Both the position numbers and the translations under genes were made by a program. A stretch of DNA of 19,329 bases from Hamiltosporidium magnivora (taxonomy: Eukaryota > Microsporidia > Dubosqiidae), in the NCBI GenBank assembly GCA_004325065.1, contig PITI01000143.1, forward strand, positions 1 to 19,329. The letters are read 5' to 3'. This document shows, one piece after another, positions 1 to 11,506 of the stretch; positions within the stretch are counted from its first letter, which is position 1; each line of letters begins with the position of its first letter. The notes under the pieces are model-generated. The model was not told the DNA's origin. It saw only the letters and a list, made by a program, of their open reading frames with translations, and made no database searches.

Positions 1-26
1 TTTAATTCATATTTCATCAAGGTTAG

Positions 27-416
27 ATAAAATATATGCAACTAAGTGAGTCGTTCTCATTATTTCATATTTGTATGTTATATCAAACCAAAGGCACACT
101 GCAATTTATTTATTTAATAGCTCGCTCCCTTCCTACGGTTAGAACACAATCCAACAATGAATCATGGCTTCGTCATGATATAGGCGTTCCAAAGACAAGT
201 TTCTTTTGATAGTTTAAGTTGTCAGACTCACGCAAAACTCTCGAACGAAAGAGAAAAATGCACCAACTGAAGATTGAACAGACACTTCTAGTAAATTCCG
301 ATATCCTCAGTACCAAACCATTGGCGAATAACAGAATTAATAGGGTAGAAGAATACATACAAAGCCATGTCCTTCTACATAAAATAATTTCTCATGAATT
401 AATGATACGAGCTTGA
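27..416 (+). pseudogene. Decayed coding remnant of unknown family, possibly from a mobile element
   Basis: One reading frame stays open from about 27 to 206, is broken by two adjacent stops (TGA 207-209, TAG 210-212), and is open again from 213 to a TGA ending at 416. That is about 130 codons with one double stop, far longer than chance allows in DNA this AT-rich. The protein side looks real: a stretch with LIARSLPTVRTQ near 117-152, WLRHDIGVPKTSF at about 165-203, and a basic segment RKTLERKRKMHQLK from 231. Codons are more GC-rich than in the intact genes of the window, which suggests a mobile or transferred origin. I do not recognise the family with certainty. A retroelement polyprotein fragment is my best guess, but no catalytic motif is visible. 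Confidence 0.4.
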
Positions 417-3400
417 TTCTAAATTCGGAGGAAGTCTTCCTAAAAAAATCACATCTGTGAATCGATTTAAATAAAAATTGGCTTTAAAATTAATAAATAT
501 AAATTGCTACAACAAACCGGTTTACGAAAATACAATACTATTCTATAAACTATTAGCAAAATATGCAAATAAGATTGCAAAAGAAAACCGACGATTTTTT
601 AATTGGAAGAGAAAAAAGAGGTTCTCTTTTGAGTTAAAAATTATATCACAAAAATAATTCTAGAAGTATATTACTGCCATTTATAAATGTACTATGTTTC
701 TAAACTCTGTTCAAATTGGTTCGTTGGTCAGAACTTGTCTATTGTAAAGTTTTTGGCTATAGTTGGTTATGTATAGCCGAAAAAATGTGAGTTTACTTGG
801 TTAAGTGTATTAGATTACAAATTTTATCCAGATAACCTCTATTATAGTTCTTCATATGGTTACACCTCATAATGAATAAATAAATTTTAGCTCCAAGGTT
901 TTAATAAAGAGCTAAACACAAAATACCGGGAATTAAAGCTAAATCTTTTAATTGTGCCTTTTTCGCATATTTCTTCTGAAAGTCAGAGTTGTTAGCCTTA
1001 CATAATCATTCATAGTAATTCAATAAAAAGTGTACTATCAAGAGATAGACCCGCCTTTTAAATTTAACTTCAATATCCTGACAACTATTTCATTTGAACG
1101 AAGTTAATATGTAAAGTTTATTTTATGATTATACTAAATAAAATAACGGGAAAACGATCGGAGAGTTAGGATGGGTAATAATAAACATTTTTATGATAAA
1201 AAGATTTATCTAATTCAGTAAAATTTAAACTGAGCTACGAAATTTACAAAGGCTTAATAAATACTTCATTTGACAAAAGTTACATTCAAAGTTCTAATAT
1301 ATAAAGATAATGAGCCAATCGTCTTAGAAACCCCTCTATGTGATCTACAAAAAAAGTATCAAATGAGATAGATTCGCTGAGATATTTCTTCTCATATCCT
1401 TAGGCATTTAAAGAGAGAAATCATTTAGTATTGATTTTCCAAAATGTTTGTAGAAATTTTCGCAATTTTATAAATCAAAAATGAAAGCATGCGTAATTCT
1501 AATGTAAAAATATTTTTTAGTTAGGCATTTTTACATTTCTTGCTAGATATAGTTTATTTTTTTGAAAATAAAACTAAGAGAAACGCTTTTTTCTCACTTA
1601 CTCTTGGGAATTATGATCAATTTATATTCCTGGTACATCTAATATCAACTTCCTCCTTTTAAAATCGAGAGCCTTTGTATCAGGATGTTCTTTCGAAACT
1701 TTTGAGATTATTTTTTTACATCACTTAGCTATTTTGCTTTTAGCCTACCGCAAAATCCTGGAATTTCTAGTTTGCGCGTCGAAAGCGCATGTCGAACAAA
1801 TTTTTTTGGCATTATTTTGAGATGATCCAGCGATAGTAGGCAGTTCTTTTAATAACCTTAACCAACCCAGGAGTTCTGATATAAAATATAGATCTTAAAA
1901 TCCTTACAAATTTGCCCACATTATGCCGGTTTCTCTTTATTCTTTGATTCATACTAATATATCTCATTACAATACTAGATAATTGTTTATTTTTATGTTT
2001 AGATATCTTTGTGACACTAGTTTAAAATTTTTAATTAGTTTGGTGATATATGATTACGTACAAGAAAAACACTAATATAAAATTCAAAGCGTATATTTAG
2101 ATATTTTTTCAAATAAAAGTAAAAAGCATCACTCTTTTTAAAATCGAATGCATTAATCAACTCGCTAAAAATGTTTAAGGTTTAAAATTCAAGGAAATGA
2201 CGGATTATAAATTTTTTATCTCATTTATTACTGATTCGCAGTAAAAATGAATTATTTTTATTATCATGGATTAATTATGCAACCTAATACTATAATACCT
2301 ACAGAAATGTCGCAAATACTAGTAAAATTAAAGAAAAACATTCATTTGCTGTATTTAAAAAGACTCTGTAAAATATCGCTTTTTTTAAACGAAAGGAATC
2401 AAGACAAGGATGGGTATATATGATGGTCGGATTTATCAACCCTAATACTATTAAAATCAAGTAAATATCCATACTTTTTGTGTATATAGATAACAAAGAA
2501 GAAGGTGCTTGGCGCACAGAATACAAATACATTAAATTTTAAATATTGATAAAAGAAAGCCTAAAATTGTGTATGATTTGGATCTATAAAAGAATAATAG
2601 TAATTTGACTGATAAATATAATAAAATTATGGTAATATGGAGCCGAAAAAAAATATAAGACGAATAAACCTATGTTAAGCAAACATAATTTATTGTTTTA
2701 TTGTTTCAAAATCATTAATATATTTTGATAACAGTAAGAAGTAATACAATGTAATGCTTTGTTTACGTTTACTTCGAAAAGTTTTTCCTTAGAAGAAGAC
2801 TAGAAAAGTTTTGGTTTCATACTTAAAATTTAATTTACCTATTTAAATAGATTTATATATAATTTAATATAAATAATTACAAATTTATTTTTAAAAGAAA
2901 AAATAAGTGTGTAGACAACAACAATAATAACTATATTTTTGTCAAATTAGTCCAAAAGTGCCACAAAAAAAGTTATAATTCGAAGGAAAATTAATCTGAG
3001 TAAAATCAAGATTATCATCGACAAAAAATGAATTAATACCAGAAAATCTATTTTCAACAAAAATATTTTTTTTAGGACTTTAATACTAAATTCAAATGCA
3101 TCATGCGTTAATTCTACTTAGAACCGTGATTAGGTGAACAACTAACTGATAATTAGATGGATTACAACTATAAAAATGTAAAAATTCTTATTTTTATGAA
3201 ATTTTTAGAGCTACTATTTAATAAAATTTATTGTCTTTAAATTATTATAATTACAGATGAGAGCTGTTATTATGGTAAAAGACACTAAAGGTACAAAGTT
3301 GAACTTATAAAATGTCTTGTAGAAAATACGAAGCTAAGCAGCGTCAATTTAAAAACCGATTTAAAATGTTACTAATAGTGCAAAATAGTTTTGCTCATAA

Positions 3401-3938
3401 GATTAAAAAGGAGAAAGCAGAATAATATCTTACTTGATTTTCTGCAAAATTCGAAGACGTTTGAAACACTTCCTTTTAACATATAATTTAAAAGCTCAGA
3501 ATTGTGAATCAAATTTGTTGATTTTCGAAAAATAATAAAATGATTTTATTTAAACCATTTCAATACTATTATTTAATTTTATATTTACAGAATATTTTGC
3601 AAACATAATTTATGATATTGGAACAAAGAGTCGAATTAGGAAATGATTTGCAAAAACCATTTTATAATATAGGAATGCATGCTAGAATATACAAAAAAAC
3701 TTTGGATTAAAAAAAATTCGTTTCGATTTAAAATAAAAAATTTTAATTTAAAAATAAAATCTAGACTCGGAATGGCTAAATTAATCTTTTCCAATGAACT
3801 ACCTTAATATAATTAAAGAAAATATATTAAGGAACATCTCAGAGCAATTTTGACATTAGAATGATTTGAAATAAATATTCTATTTGAAGAAGGTTTCGAA
3901 AATATTTATTATATATAAAAAACCTTATAACACATAGA
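417..3938. other. Long stretch without a recognisable gene
   Basis: Apart from the hairpin at 750-783 I see no defensible gene in these 3.5 kb. All six frames are densely broken by stops. A locally GC-richer patch at about 1740-1810 contains a small hairpin (TGCGC at 1773-1777 and GCGCA at 1785-1789, 7-nt loop). The 77-codon minus-strand frame at 2299-2532 shows no motif and is probably chance. The stretch is probably decayed sequence. Confidence 0.5.
750..783. repeat. Inverted repeat, 12-bp stem with 10-nt loop
   Basis: The arms TTTTTGGCTATA (750-761) and TATAGCCGAAAA (772-783) pair over 12 positions with one G-T wobble. The loop is 762-771. The core GGCTATA/TATAGCC is a perfect 7-bp match with three G-C pairs, unusual in this AT-rich stretch. 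It has no adjacent gene to terminate. It could be a mobile-element end, a small structured RNA, or chance. Confidence 0.5.
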
Positions 3939-6299
3939 ATGATGAATCGATTAAATAAATATATTTATTTTTTTATTTTATATATTTTGTTACAGTTTCT
4001 TACAATCCAAACAGAGATTATTGTTTGGTTTCATCTGAAGAATGATAGTATTAAAAAGGTTGAAGAATCGGATAGAAAATTTACAGGAAAAAAGTCATTT
4101 TTAAATTTTCGTTCAAAATTTCAAAAAGTAAAGAAAGAATGTGTTGTAAAAAATATAAAAATCGTTAAGATCCCAATTTCTGATTTGATATTACTTAACT
4201 GTAAAGAAATATAATTTCATAAAAAGAATGACGGTTCGGATATTGATATAGATCTTTCTAAAATATATTATAGTGAATTTATGGCTTTTCATTTATATCT
4301 AAAATCCTGCTATTTTCCGAATAATCTGATTTCTTTTGAAAAATTTGTTATATTTCTAGTAGTTTTAAATGAACTTAAAGTCGATTTTGATGCAGGCTTC
4401 ATTAAACTGATTGGTACAATTCTATTCAACTTGTATAATTTATTCGAAAGTAACAAATATTATTTAAAAGATAGTGATATAACTGATTCAATGACGCATT
4501 ATGATACATAATTTTCGATTTTAAATTTTATTTTTGGTAGGTTTATCGAAAAGTATTTTGACTGCAGTGATTTTTACGATTTTTTTTATAACCGTAACGA
4601 TATAAATGAAGAAAATAAAGAATTAGGAAAATATGTGAAGTTATTTTTAGAAATAGACGATAAATATGTTCTAATTTCAGAAAGTTTTATTAAAAAAATC
4701 ATTAAAGAATCGCTTGTTAAATCACCGGGCTTTTTTGTTTTACAAATGATAATCTCCTTATCTGAAACAAACGCGCTTATTATTTAGGAAGCAAATGAAA
4801 CAAATGTTGAATATCTGAAAAATACAATTAGTTTGGTTAGAAAAAAGCTATCTAAAATAATATTTCAAAAGTTTTTATTCAATTTATCGACTATAATTTT
4901 TTTAAATGAGTATGTATTTGAGGAAAATTTAATTTTAATAATATTTTTGGACTATGAAGTGATTAATAATCAAATTAAATTTTCTGAGAAAATATTGAAT
5001 ATTAAAAAAATTGTGTTTTTCAATTGCAAACATTCAATGATACAATATTCTCAATAAACGATGCCACAATCAAATTTTTAATTGAAATATTTGAAAATGA
5101 AATGAGTAGTAATTTAAAATCCGAAAATTTTATGTTACAAACTACAGATAATATTAATCATTTTAAATCCAATCTGTGGCGTTTTTCATCTAATTATTCG
5201 TATTTCTATCTTTTACCATGCACTTTTAAATCAGAAAATGTGCATATCTATAAGAATTTTGAATATACATATTTAAATTGGAAAATCACTGGAATTTTTA
5301 TTAGAAAGCATTTTTTTGAAGCCAAAATGGATAGTAACAGTTTAATTGATTTGAATATTTATTTATATAAAGTGGATTTCGTTAATATATTCTTCAAAAA
5401 CAAATATATTTATAGTAACATTAAGATTTTTGAAATATCAAATTCTAAAATTGCATACAATAGTTTAAAATTTTTGATATTATTCCTGAATCTTAAAAAA
5501 CTGAAAATGACAAACAATAATATTTTATATTCAGAAGTAAATAAGATATTTGAAACAAACATGTCAATTGTGTCATTTGAATTCGAAGGAATACAAATGC
5601 CTTCTATGAAGAATTTCTTGCAATTTATAAAATCTATTATAAAACTTAAAAAATCTATCGATAAAATATCAGTTTGGGCGCAATACTTTAGCATTTTCCG
5701 AAATAGAAGAATTTTCTAGGTCAGAAATTGATTATTTTAGTTTTATTAGTTGTGAAAATATCGATATGGATGTTTTTCTTCTATCAGCCTTTTCAGTCAA
5801 ACATAATATCGAATTAACAAGCAGTTGCAAACTGGGAAATCTTAAAGCCAATTTTTCTTATGATGGTTTCAAAAATATTAGATCTATAAAAATTATTCAT
5901 ATTAAAATCGATTATAGTGCTATAAATGTTTTCGAAAATCTTCGGAGACTTGAAAGGATTGAGCTGCGGCCAAGTGAACACCGTCGAATAGATTTTTATA
6001 AGTTGTTCTCTTCTTCATGTATTTATAACTTAAAGGTTATTATTTTGCGTGGTATGAAAATAGTTAATGATGAAATAATTTTTTTGTCGAAATCTAAAAA
6101 CTTAGAAATATTAGAATTTAATGAATGTCATTTTAATAATATTTCATATATCTATTTTGCTAAGTCTAATTTCATCTATTTAAAATTGCTTAGGTTTTTA
6201 TCGTACCGTTATCGTTTTTCCAATGATTTTTGTGATTTCCTTAATGAGGAATATTCTGAAAATATTTTACAACTTGAAATGGATGAAATATATTTTTAA
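3939..6299 (+). pseudogene. Secreted leucine-rich-repeat family protein, broken copy
   Basis: This was a single gene of roughly 785 codons. One frame runs from ATG 3939 to about 5030 and is interrupted only by TAA 4212-4214, TAA 4509-4511 and TAG 4785-4787. The protein then continues in a second frame (about 5024-5690) and returns to the first frame until TAA at 6299. Residues 8-26 form a hydrophobic signal peptide or signal anchor (YIYFFILYILLQFLTIQT). The middle and C-terminal parts show irregular leucine-rich repeats, for example LILFLNLKKLKMTNNNI at about 5484-5520, then LRRLERIEL, LKVIILRGM, LEILEFNECHF and LKLLRFL. It is collinear with the minus-strand copy at 18752-19329, sharing SYDG, NVFENLR, FLSKSKNLE and FLNEEYS. 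LRR families of secreted proteins are known in microsporidia and are thought to act at the host interface; that role here is inference. The reading between stops is well preserved, so inactivation looks recent, or the assembly carries errors. Confidence 0.75.
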
Positions 6300-8441
6300 G
6301 TTTATTAAAATTATTTTTGTTTTATTTTTCTAAGATATTTATCATTTTTACTTATAAAATAATAGCTTCATCACTTTACAATTTAAATTTGTGAATCTTT
6401 GTTTTGCTAATCCGTCAGCAATGTCTATAACCATCATTTATATAATTAAATAATGTATGGGCGAAGATCCATCTTAAAATGTATAATTGATTACAAAAAT
6501 ACAAGGCACTCATAAGATTGCTCTGATTTAGATATGCCTCATTAAATTTTTCATAATCTTACACAACCAATAATAGTGTAAAAAACTCAAATAAAAAACG
6601 CTTGAAATTGTTTAATTGATCCAAAAACGTTTGAAATAAAAATTGTAAAAATATTTTTTTGATTGTGGTGTGTTGCACGAATTATAATAAATAGACTTTT
6701 TAATTTTCTTTATATGAGATGTTTTAAAAAAGTTTTCAAATCAATTTTTCGAGGCTTTTTTTCCAATAATTTTGACTGATAAATAAACATTTGTATGATG
6801 ATCTTGATTTCTTTTAACTATTAATAGTGCAATTTGTTTATATCTTCAATGTATTGTATAAAACACTTATTTCTTTAGAGTAAATGTAATTCTATAGTTG
6901 ATTAGATTAAAAACCACTATTAAGAAGTTATACATCGAAAAAATTTACTACGCAGCCTATCGCCAAAAAAATAGTTTTTTTAGACAAATAAAAGACTTCA
7001 CATAAATAAATGTCAACAAAAAATAAACAAAAGCTATGAAAATATATGGTGATCCAGATCTTAAAACACCGAGTAAAGGTTATAAGTACTATAAATTTTA
7101 ACCAGATAAAACAAAATAGTAAAAATATGATAAGTAAATTATATACTGAAATTTATTATGAAATCGCTCATGGGCGGCTAAAAATTCGGATATAAAATGC
7201 CAAAATAATATACGAGTAAACAGCTTATGATGGGTTTATGAAGCCCGAACAATATCAAACTGTTATAGAGAAGCTAAACATATTTACAAATATAATTCAA
7301 TCTATTTTATTTTTTTGAAGATTGTAAAATTAAGTTTATATCAGCAAGCTTAACGACTTTTTTTAATATTTCATCTTATACTATTATACAAAAACTATTC
7401 AAAAATTAAAAAAAACGAGAATCACAATATTTTAAAATTCTACCAAAATCAATCAATTATGTATTTTTTACTAAAAATTTAGATTATTCGATGCCTTTTA
7501 ATATATTTTACAATTTATTATTGCTAATACTTTTATTTAATTAATTAAACCAATGAATAGGACCATCTATTATACTTTTATATTTATTTAAGTTTGTTTT
7601 CGTGATTATAGTTTCTCTATTCACGTTATACTTTCAAATTTTAAACTTCTTATATGTGGTAACTCTTGTATACTAAAACCGGAATTGAAACTTTAATCTT
7701 TCTATTTTCTACAAGAATTTAATGATTTGTATTTTATTTTCTATCCTATTTCTTTCATTTGTTTCAGCTTTTAAACAAAATAGATCATTGTAATATGATA
7801 AATATTTTTATGTATGGCAGGAGGTTATTACTTATCCGATCAGATATTGCGCTCTGCCTCTTATATGTTTTGCGTATCTAATTAGTTTGGTTTTTATCTA
7901 TTGAATATAGACAAACTTAACAGAGAATCAAAGCATTTGGTCTTTTGTTTAATTTTAAAAACTTTACAATATACGCTATAATAAAAATTAAAAACAGTTC
8001 AAGTCTATGATAAGATGTCATATGGCCTTAGAGAGTATTATATTATCAAAAAGACTAGACTTCGCATATTGTAATAATGAAAAAGTATATCAAGAAATTC
8101 AAGATAGGTTTTAATCTTGAAGTGTTTTGCCATCGAAAATTAATATTTTTTCTGCCTTTTATCTATAACAAACTTAATTATTATCACATTTGAGTTAAAT
8201 ATAAAGCAGTAAGTGTGTTCCGATGGTGTAATATGTCTAGAAAAACAATAGAATATGCAACGAAAATATATGAGAATATTCGCGATCATATTATATTAGA
8301 ATCCATAATAAGTGACACTATATATTCCTTTACTCTACTGCATAGATATAAATCTTGGTCTTCGAAAAGATTTAGAAGCACTTAAGTTAATAAAATCCTT
8401 GGCAACAATATCGAAACTAGATGGGAATCAGAATGAAAACC
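6300..8441. other. Mostly empty AT-rich stretch with scraps of coding-like sequence
   Basis: No intact gene is visible. Two short open stretches are worth noting. Plus-strand codons at about 7223-7320 read YDGFMKPEQYQTVIEKL and continue a few residues beyond. A 50-codon frame from ATG 8233 to TAA 8385 lies directly upstream of the LINE remnant and may belong to it. The plus strand at about 7490-7760 is strikingly T-rich, the reverse of the A-rich sense strands of the real genes here, which hints at decayed minus-strand coding sequence. Confidence 0.4.
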
Positions 8442-8700
8442 AATGTTAAAATTTGGAATTATATATCAGATATATTTATTTTAGACAAGAGGCAGCAGAA
8501 GATAACTCTCATTGAAGTAAAAATCACTTCCGAATAAGAACTTCAAATATTTGAAACAGAGAGACCTTAGAAGTATTGCCTATTAGCACACGTGTTAAGT
8601 TCTATGTGAAAATGATGTGTGATGTTAAAATCTTATGTGATAACCTGGGTGAGTATTATCAAACTATCATAAGACGTACAATGAAAAATGGCAAAAACCA
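8442..8700 (+). mobile_element. LINE retrotransposon remnant: C-terminal restriction-like endonuclease end
   Basis: The frame from 8442 reads SDIFILDKRQQ, then ITLIEVKITSE, then a stop (TAA 8535-8537), ELQIFETERP, a stop (TAG 8568-8570) and KYCLLA. After a few more stops come YVITW and, one frame over, GEYYQTIIRR. This order matches the PD-(D/E)xK restriction-like endonuclease found at the end of site-specific LINEs of the R2/CRE type, in which RPDI..LDK is followed by LIEV, a charged helix, KY..LANEL and a YV.TWDG..T..H tail. Asp at 8469-8471, Glu at 8514-8516 and Lys at 8520-8522 would be the catalytic set. No reverse-transcriptase motif survives upstream, and multiple stops and a frameshift show the element is dead. 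The W-E-S-E just upstream (about 8431-8442, another frame) probably belongs to the same protein. Confidence 0.6.
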
Positions 8701-8772
8701 TAAATAAAGAGGCCTATATCTGATCTAAAAAATTTCTCTTAGAGCTAAGAAGAGAACTTTTAAGAAGATGAA

Positions 8773-9543
8773 ATGAAAATGAGAGTGAGAAGAGTGCTTC
8801 ATTATGCGTTTTTGAAAGATGTGAGGAGCATTATCAACCAAAACCACCCAAGAGAGATGAAGAACGAGCCAAGTGGTGTTATACGAGTAAATACTAAAAA
8901 TATTATCCTATATTGTAGAGAGCATAAATACAGTTGAGAAACTGAAAATATACACAAAAAAAGTCGGAAACAAAGAAAATGGTATGCTTAAATTTGGAGT
9001 AAATGGATTATTTAAAGAGAAATTTAGACATTTTATAAAAAGCCATTTAAATTCGTCAAAAATAAATGAAGAAGCGATACATATTAAAAATTTTGACGAA
9101 CGTTTATGAATTAAACATATTAAATTTTTGCGTAAATTTAATCCAGATGATAATTTAAACAACCCGAGCCAATTCTATAGACATTTTTTTTGTTCGATGG
9201 ATTTATTTCTCGAATTAAATCTGAACTAATATTATAATCTTTTAATCTGGATATGAGCGAGAATTTTGGTTCTAGAACCAAACTCTCCTAAATATGACTG
9301 CCAAATGTTTTTTTTTCGGCCAAATAGGTGTTTTTACAGAAGAAAATAAAAAATATACAATCTTAGATAATTTAAGGTGTTGGTTTCTAATATAAAGGAA
9401 ATCTACGAACTTTTTAGCCTTTTTTAAACTATGAATCATATGTTTTATTATTTTATACTAAAAATGATAATGAAATTCCAAAGAATTAAATGCATACTAT
9501 ATTATTGATGAGATTGATGTAGTTAAGATTTTTTTCCAATAAT
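8773..9543 (+). pseudogene. Decayed protein-coding gene of unknown family
   Basis: Several open stretches on the same strand follow one another with frame changes. A frame from ATG 8773 reaches TGA 8935-8937 (MKMRVRRVLHYAFLKDV at its start). A second frame, 8891-9229, has 112 sense codons and a single internal TGA (9107-9109), including GMLKFGVNGLFKEKFRHF. After 9229 the text goes on with FGQIGVFTEENKKYTILD (about 9317-9370, new frame) and ends near ELNAYYIIDEIDVVKIFF (9483-9537). The amino-acid make-up is typical of real protein. I recognise no domain. It lies directly behind the LINE remnant, so part of it could be element-derived, but no transposon motif is visible. The frame on the opposite strand at 8908-9162 is its shadow. 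Confidence 0.5.
9265..9282. repeat. Perfect 18-bp palindrome
   Basis: TTTGGTTCTAGAACCAAA reads identically on both strands with no spacer. It sits inside the decayed gene at 8773-9543. In DNA this AT-rich, about one palindrome of this length per window could arise by chance, though this one contains six G or C bases. Confidence 0.6.
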
Positions 9544-9805
9544 TTCTTACGGTTATATCTTAAGATTTCAGCAATCTATCTGTTAATTTCAATCTGAGGT
9601 TTTTTTATATTTCCTTTAAAAGTTTGTTTACACAGTCGGGCTGTGCTGACGGCGGAAATAAATCCACGAGCAAATATATGAACGTTGTATGAATTATCTT
9701 GCGGAATGTTCGCTTATAAAATTTTTGTAATTAATTTGAATATTTTTCTATATAAATATTATTAAATACATTTTTTTTTAAACATCTGATGAAGCTTAAA
9801 ACATT

Positions 9806-10433
9806 TTACCTAAAAATATTATCAATAAAGATAAAGAAATACCTCCCAGCAAATTGGTATAGAGTCTGATATTTTATAGGCTCTCGTGACTTTTTATGGA
9901 AGTTATTGTGGCCGCGAGCTAAAAACCCTGGTGACCCTTGATATATAAGATATGTAGAGTCAATTTGATATAGTAAAAGTTCCCTGTGTTTATTAATGTT
10001 TGTTTTTATAGGCGATTGCGCTTTGATACTCTCATAATCACAGCTTAAGACCATATATCCTTCCTATTTACTCTACAATTTCCGAACAAAATACTTTCAG
10101 CTAAGATATAGCTCGCGGATTTACAAAGCGTTCACTTGTATAATACAATGCCATACCACGGGCACCCTACTGCTTAACTTTCTTGGTTTTTTAAAGACTT
10201 TTTTTATATCTCGCCGACGCTTAATCTTCAAACCTTAGTGAGCAGGCAGTTTTCCATGCTTTTACATGGCGGTTACTTACAAGTTCAATTGTGATCTTAG
10301 TTGCATAGAAAACAAAAATGGATTCATAGAAAATTTTACACGGTTTTGTAGCTCTTATTCTCTTTATTAAAGAAATTGCCGAACAACTTAAACTGCAGAG
10401 TGGTTTTCTCTTACAAATTAAAACATGATTTAT
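9806..10433 (-). pseudogene. GC-richer patch with broken minus-strand reading frames, unidentified
   Basis: This stretch has visibly more G+C than its surroundings. On the minus strand, 10433 down to 10224 is open for 70 codons and contains RHVKAWKTACSLRFED. After a TAA it continues with only two further internal stops (GARGMALYYTSERFVNPRA) to about 10105. A separate frame from ATG 10054 to 9806 (82 codons) includes LIYQGSPGFLARGHNN and QTLYQFAGRYFF. The pieces could come from one decayed gene. The plus strand also has an open stretch near 10340-10430, so even the strand is uncertain. No family is recognised. The composition suggests a foreign or mobile origin. Confidence 0.25.
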
Positions 10434-10527
10434 TTAGTAATTTTACCAAATTTTTGCCAATGAAATAATTTTTCATGTATAAACCATTTACAAGTATAAT
10501 ATAAGTTTTTGCTAATTATATATTTTT

Positions 10528-10959
10528 ATGACATAGCCAGATCCATTATGTGATTACTTAGGTCGGAATTGTGGCAAAATACCAGAAGTATATCTAAAAA
10601 GACGGCAAATAGCCATTAACGCACCGGAATACATCCAATATAATGTACTTAACAAGACTTTCGAAACAATTTCCTTGTATTGACGAAGGGAACTTGAGTC
10701 AAAACAAATTCTAAAGAGAGCTGGGAAAGTGTTTCGATTGGTATTATAAAGGGAGACGCGATGCACGAGGTGCAATATTCTTTTAAAACAATCTAGTAAC
10801 ATAGAAGATGATGCTAAACATGTTAAAATAAAAAATTATGACCAAAAAATTTCAGATGAAGGAACCATATTAGAGAAATCGACGATAAACATAAAAAAAG
10901 AGTAGGATTTAGAAGAAGAAAATATTGTGTACAAGAGATATACGAAAATTTTTAAATAA
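10528..10959 (+). pseudogene. Decayed reading frame with a CxxC motif, unidentified
   Basis: A single frame from ATG 10528 to TAA 10957-10959 covers about 143 codons and has only four internal stops. Recognisable text includes GRNCGKIPEVYLKRRQIAIN at the start, ERRELESKQ-like and KRAGKVFRLVL segments, RCTRCNILL (a CxxC pair) and an acidic C-terminal tail of the kind seen in real proteins of this genome. An 82-codon frame is open on the opposite strand (10554-10802), but it does not extend and has no such tail, so I favour the plus strand. The family is unknown. A zinc-knuckle protein of a mobile element is one possibility. Confidence 0.35.
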
Positions 10960-11506
10960 GTGAAAGGGGCATTGACTCAGAATTTTATTAAACAAATATT
11001 AACTATTAATTATGGTATATCGTAAACCAGATTAACAAAAAAAAACTCAAAAAAATCATAAAAACGGATAAAATAGATAAAAACGAAAAAAAAATATTTT
11101 TTGTGATCAAACCGTATTTAATAACGAATACAGAGACCTCGCGTATTTTAATATAAATAGTATTCTTTGAATATTACAAACCTTATTTATACTCTTGAAA
11201 TAAAAATTCTTTAATTACAAAATTTCTGTCGATAAAATTATTTTGCTATAATGAGCGATCCAAGAGAATTAATAATTAGTTATTTTATTAAGAGAACTTG
11301 ATTCCATTAATAATTGTGTATTCTGTATCATTGTCACTTAAAAATATCATAGAAATATTTTTAAAGTTAGAAAATAGTAAATTGGTTTTCATTCGAATCT
11401 GAGATACTAGAAAATATAAAAATATTATTTTTTTGTAAATATTCCACTTATATTCTGGTATAAATTAAATATAAATTATTTTTTTCTAAATACGTATTAT
11501 AAGTTG
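10960..11506. other. AT-rich spacer downstream of the checkpoint gene
   Basis: I see no gene here. It is the 3' flank of the minus-strand gene ending at 11507 and holds only AT-rich sequence dense in stops on both strands. Confidence 0.6.

Noticed and set aside
2299..2532. 77-codon minus-strand open frame
   Set aside because: No motif, no promoter signal, and the sequence is ordinary AT-rich spacer; open by chance or a shadow of decayed sequence.
5410..5694. Minus-strand open frame across the LRR pseudogene
   Set aside because: Shadow of the LRR-coding strand.
3939..6299. Reassigned stop codons as an explanation for the in-frame TAA and TAG in the LRR gene
   Set aside because: The intact genes end at TAA where expected and use CAA for glutamine, and the LRR gene also has frameshifts that a code change would not explain.
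2417..7283. Apparent similarity between TATGATGG-containing stretches near 2417 and 7228
   Set aside because: Needs several gaps to align and only short words match; not convincing as a repeat pair.
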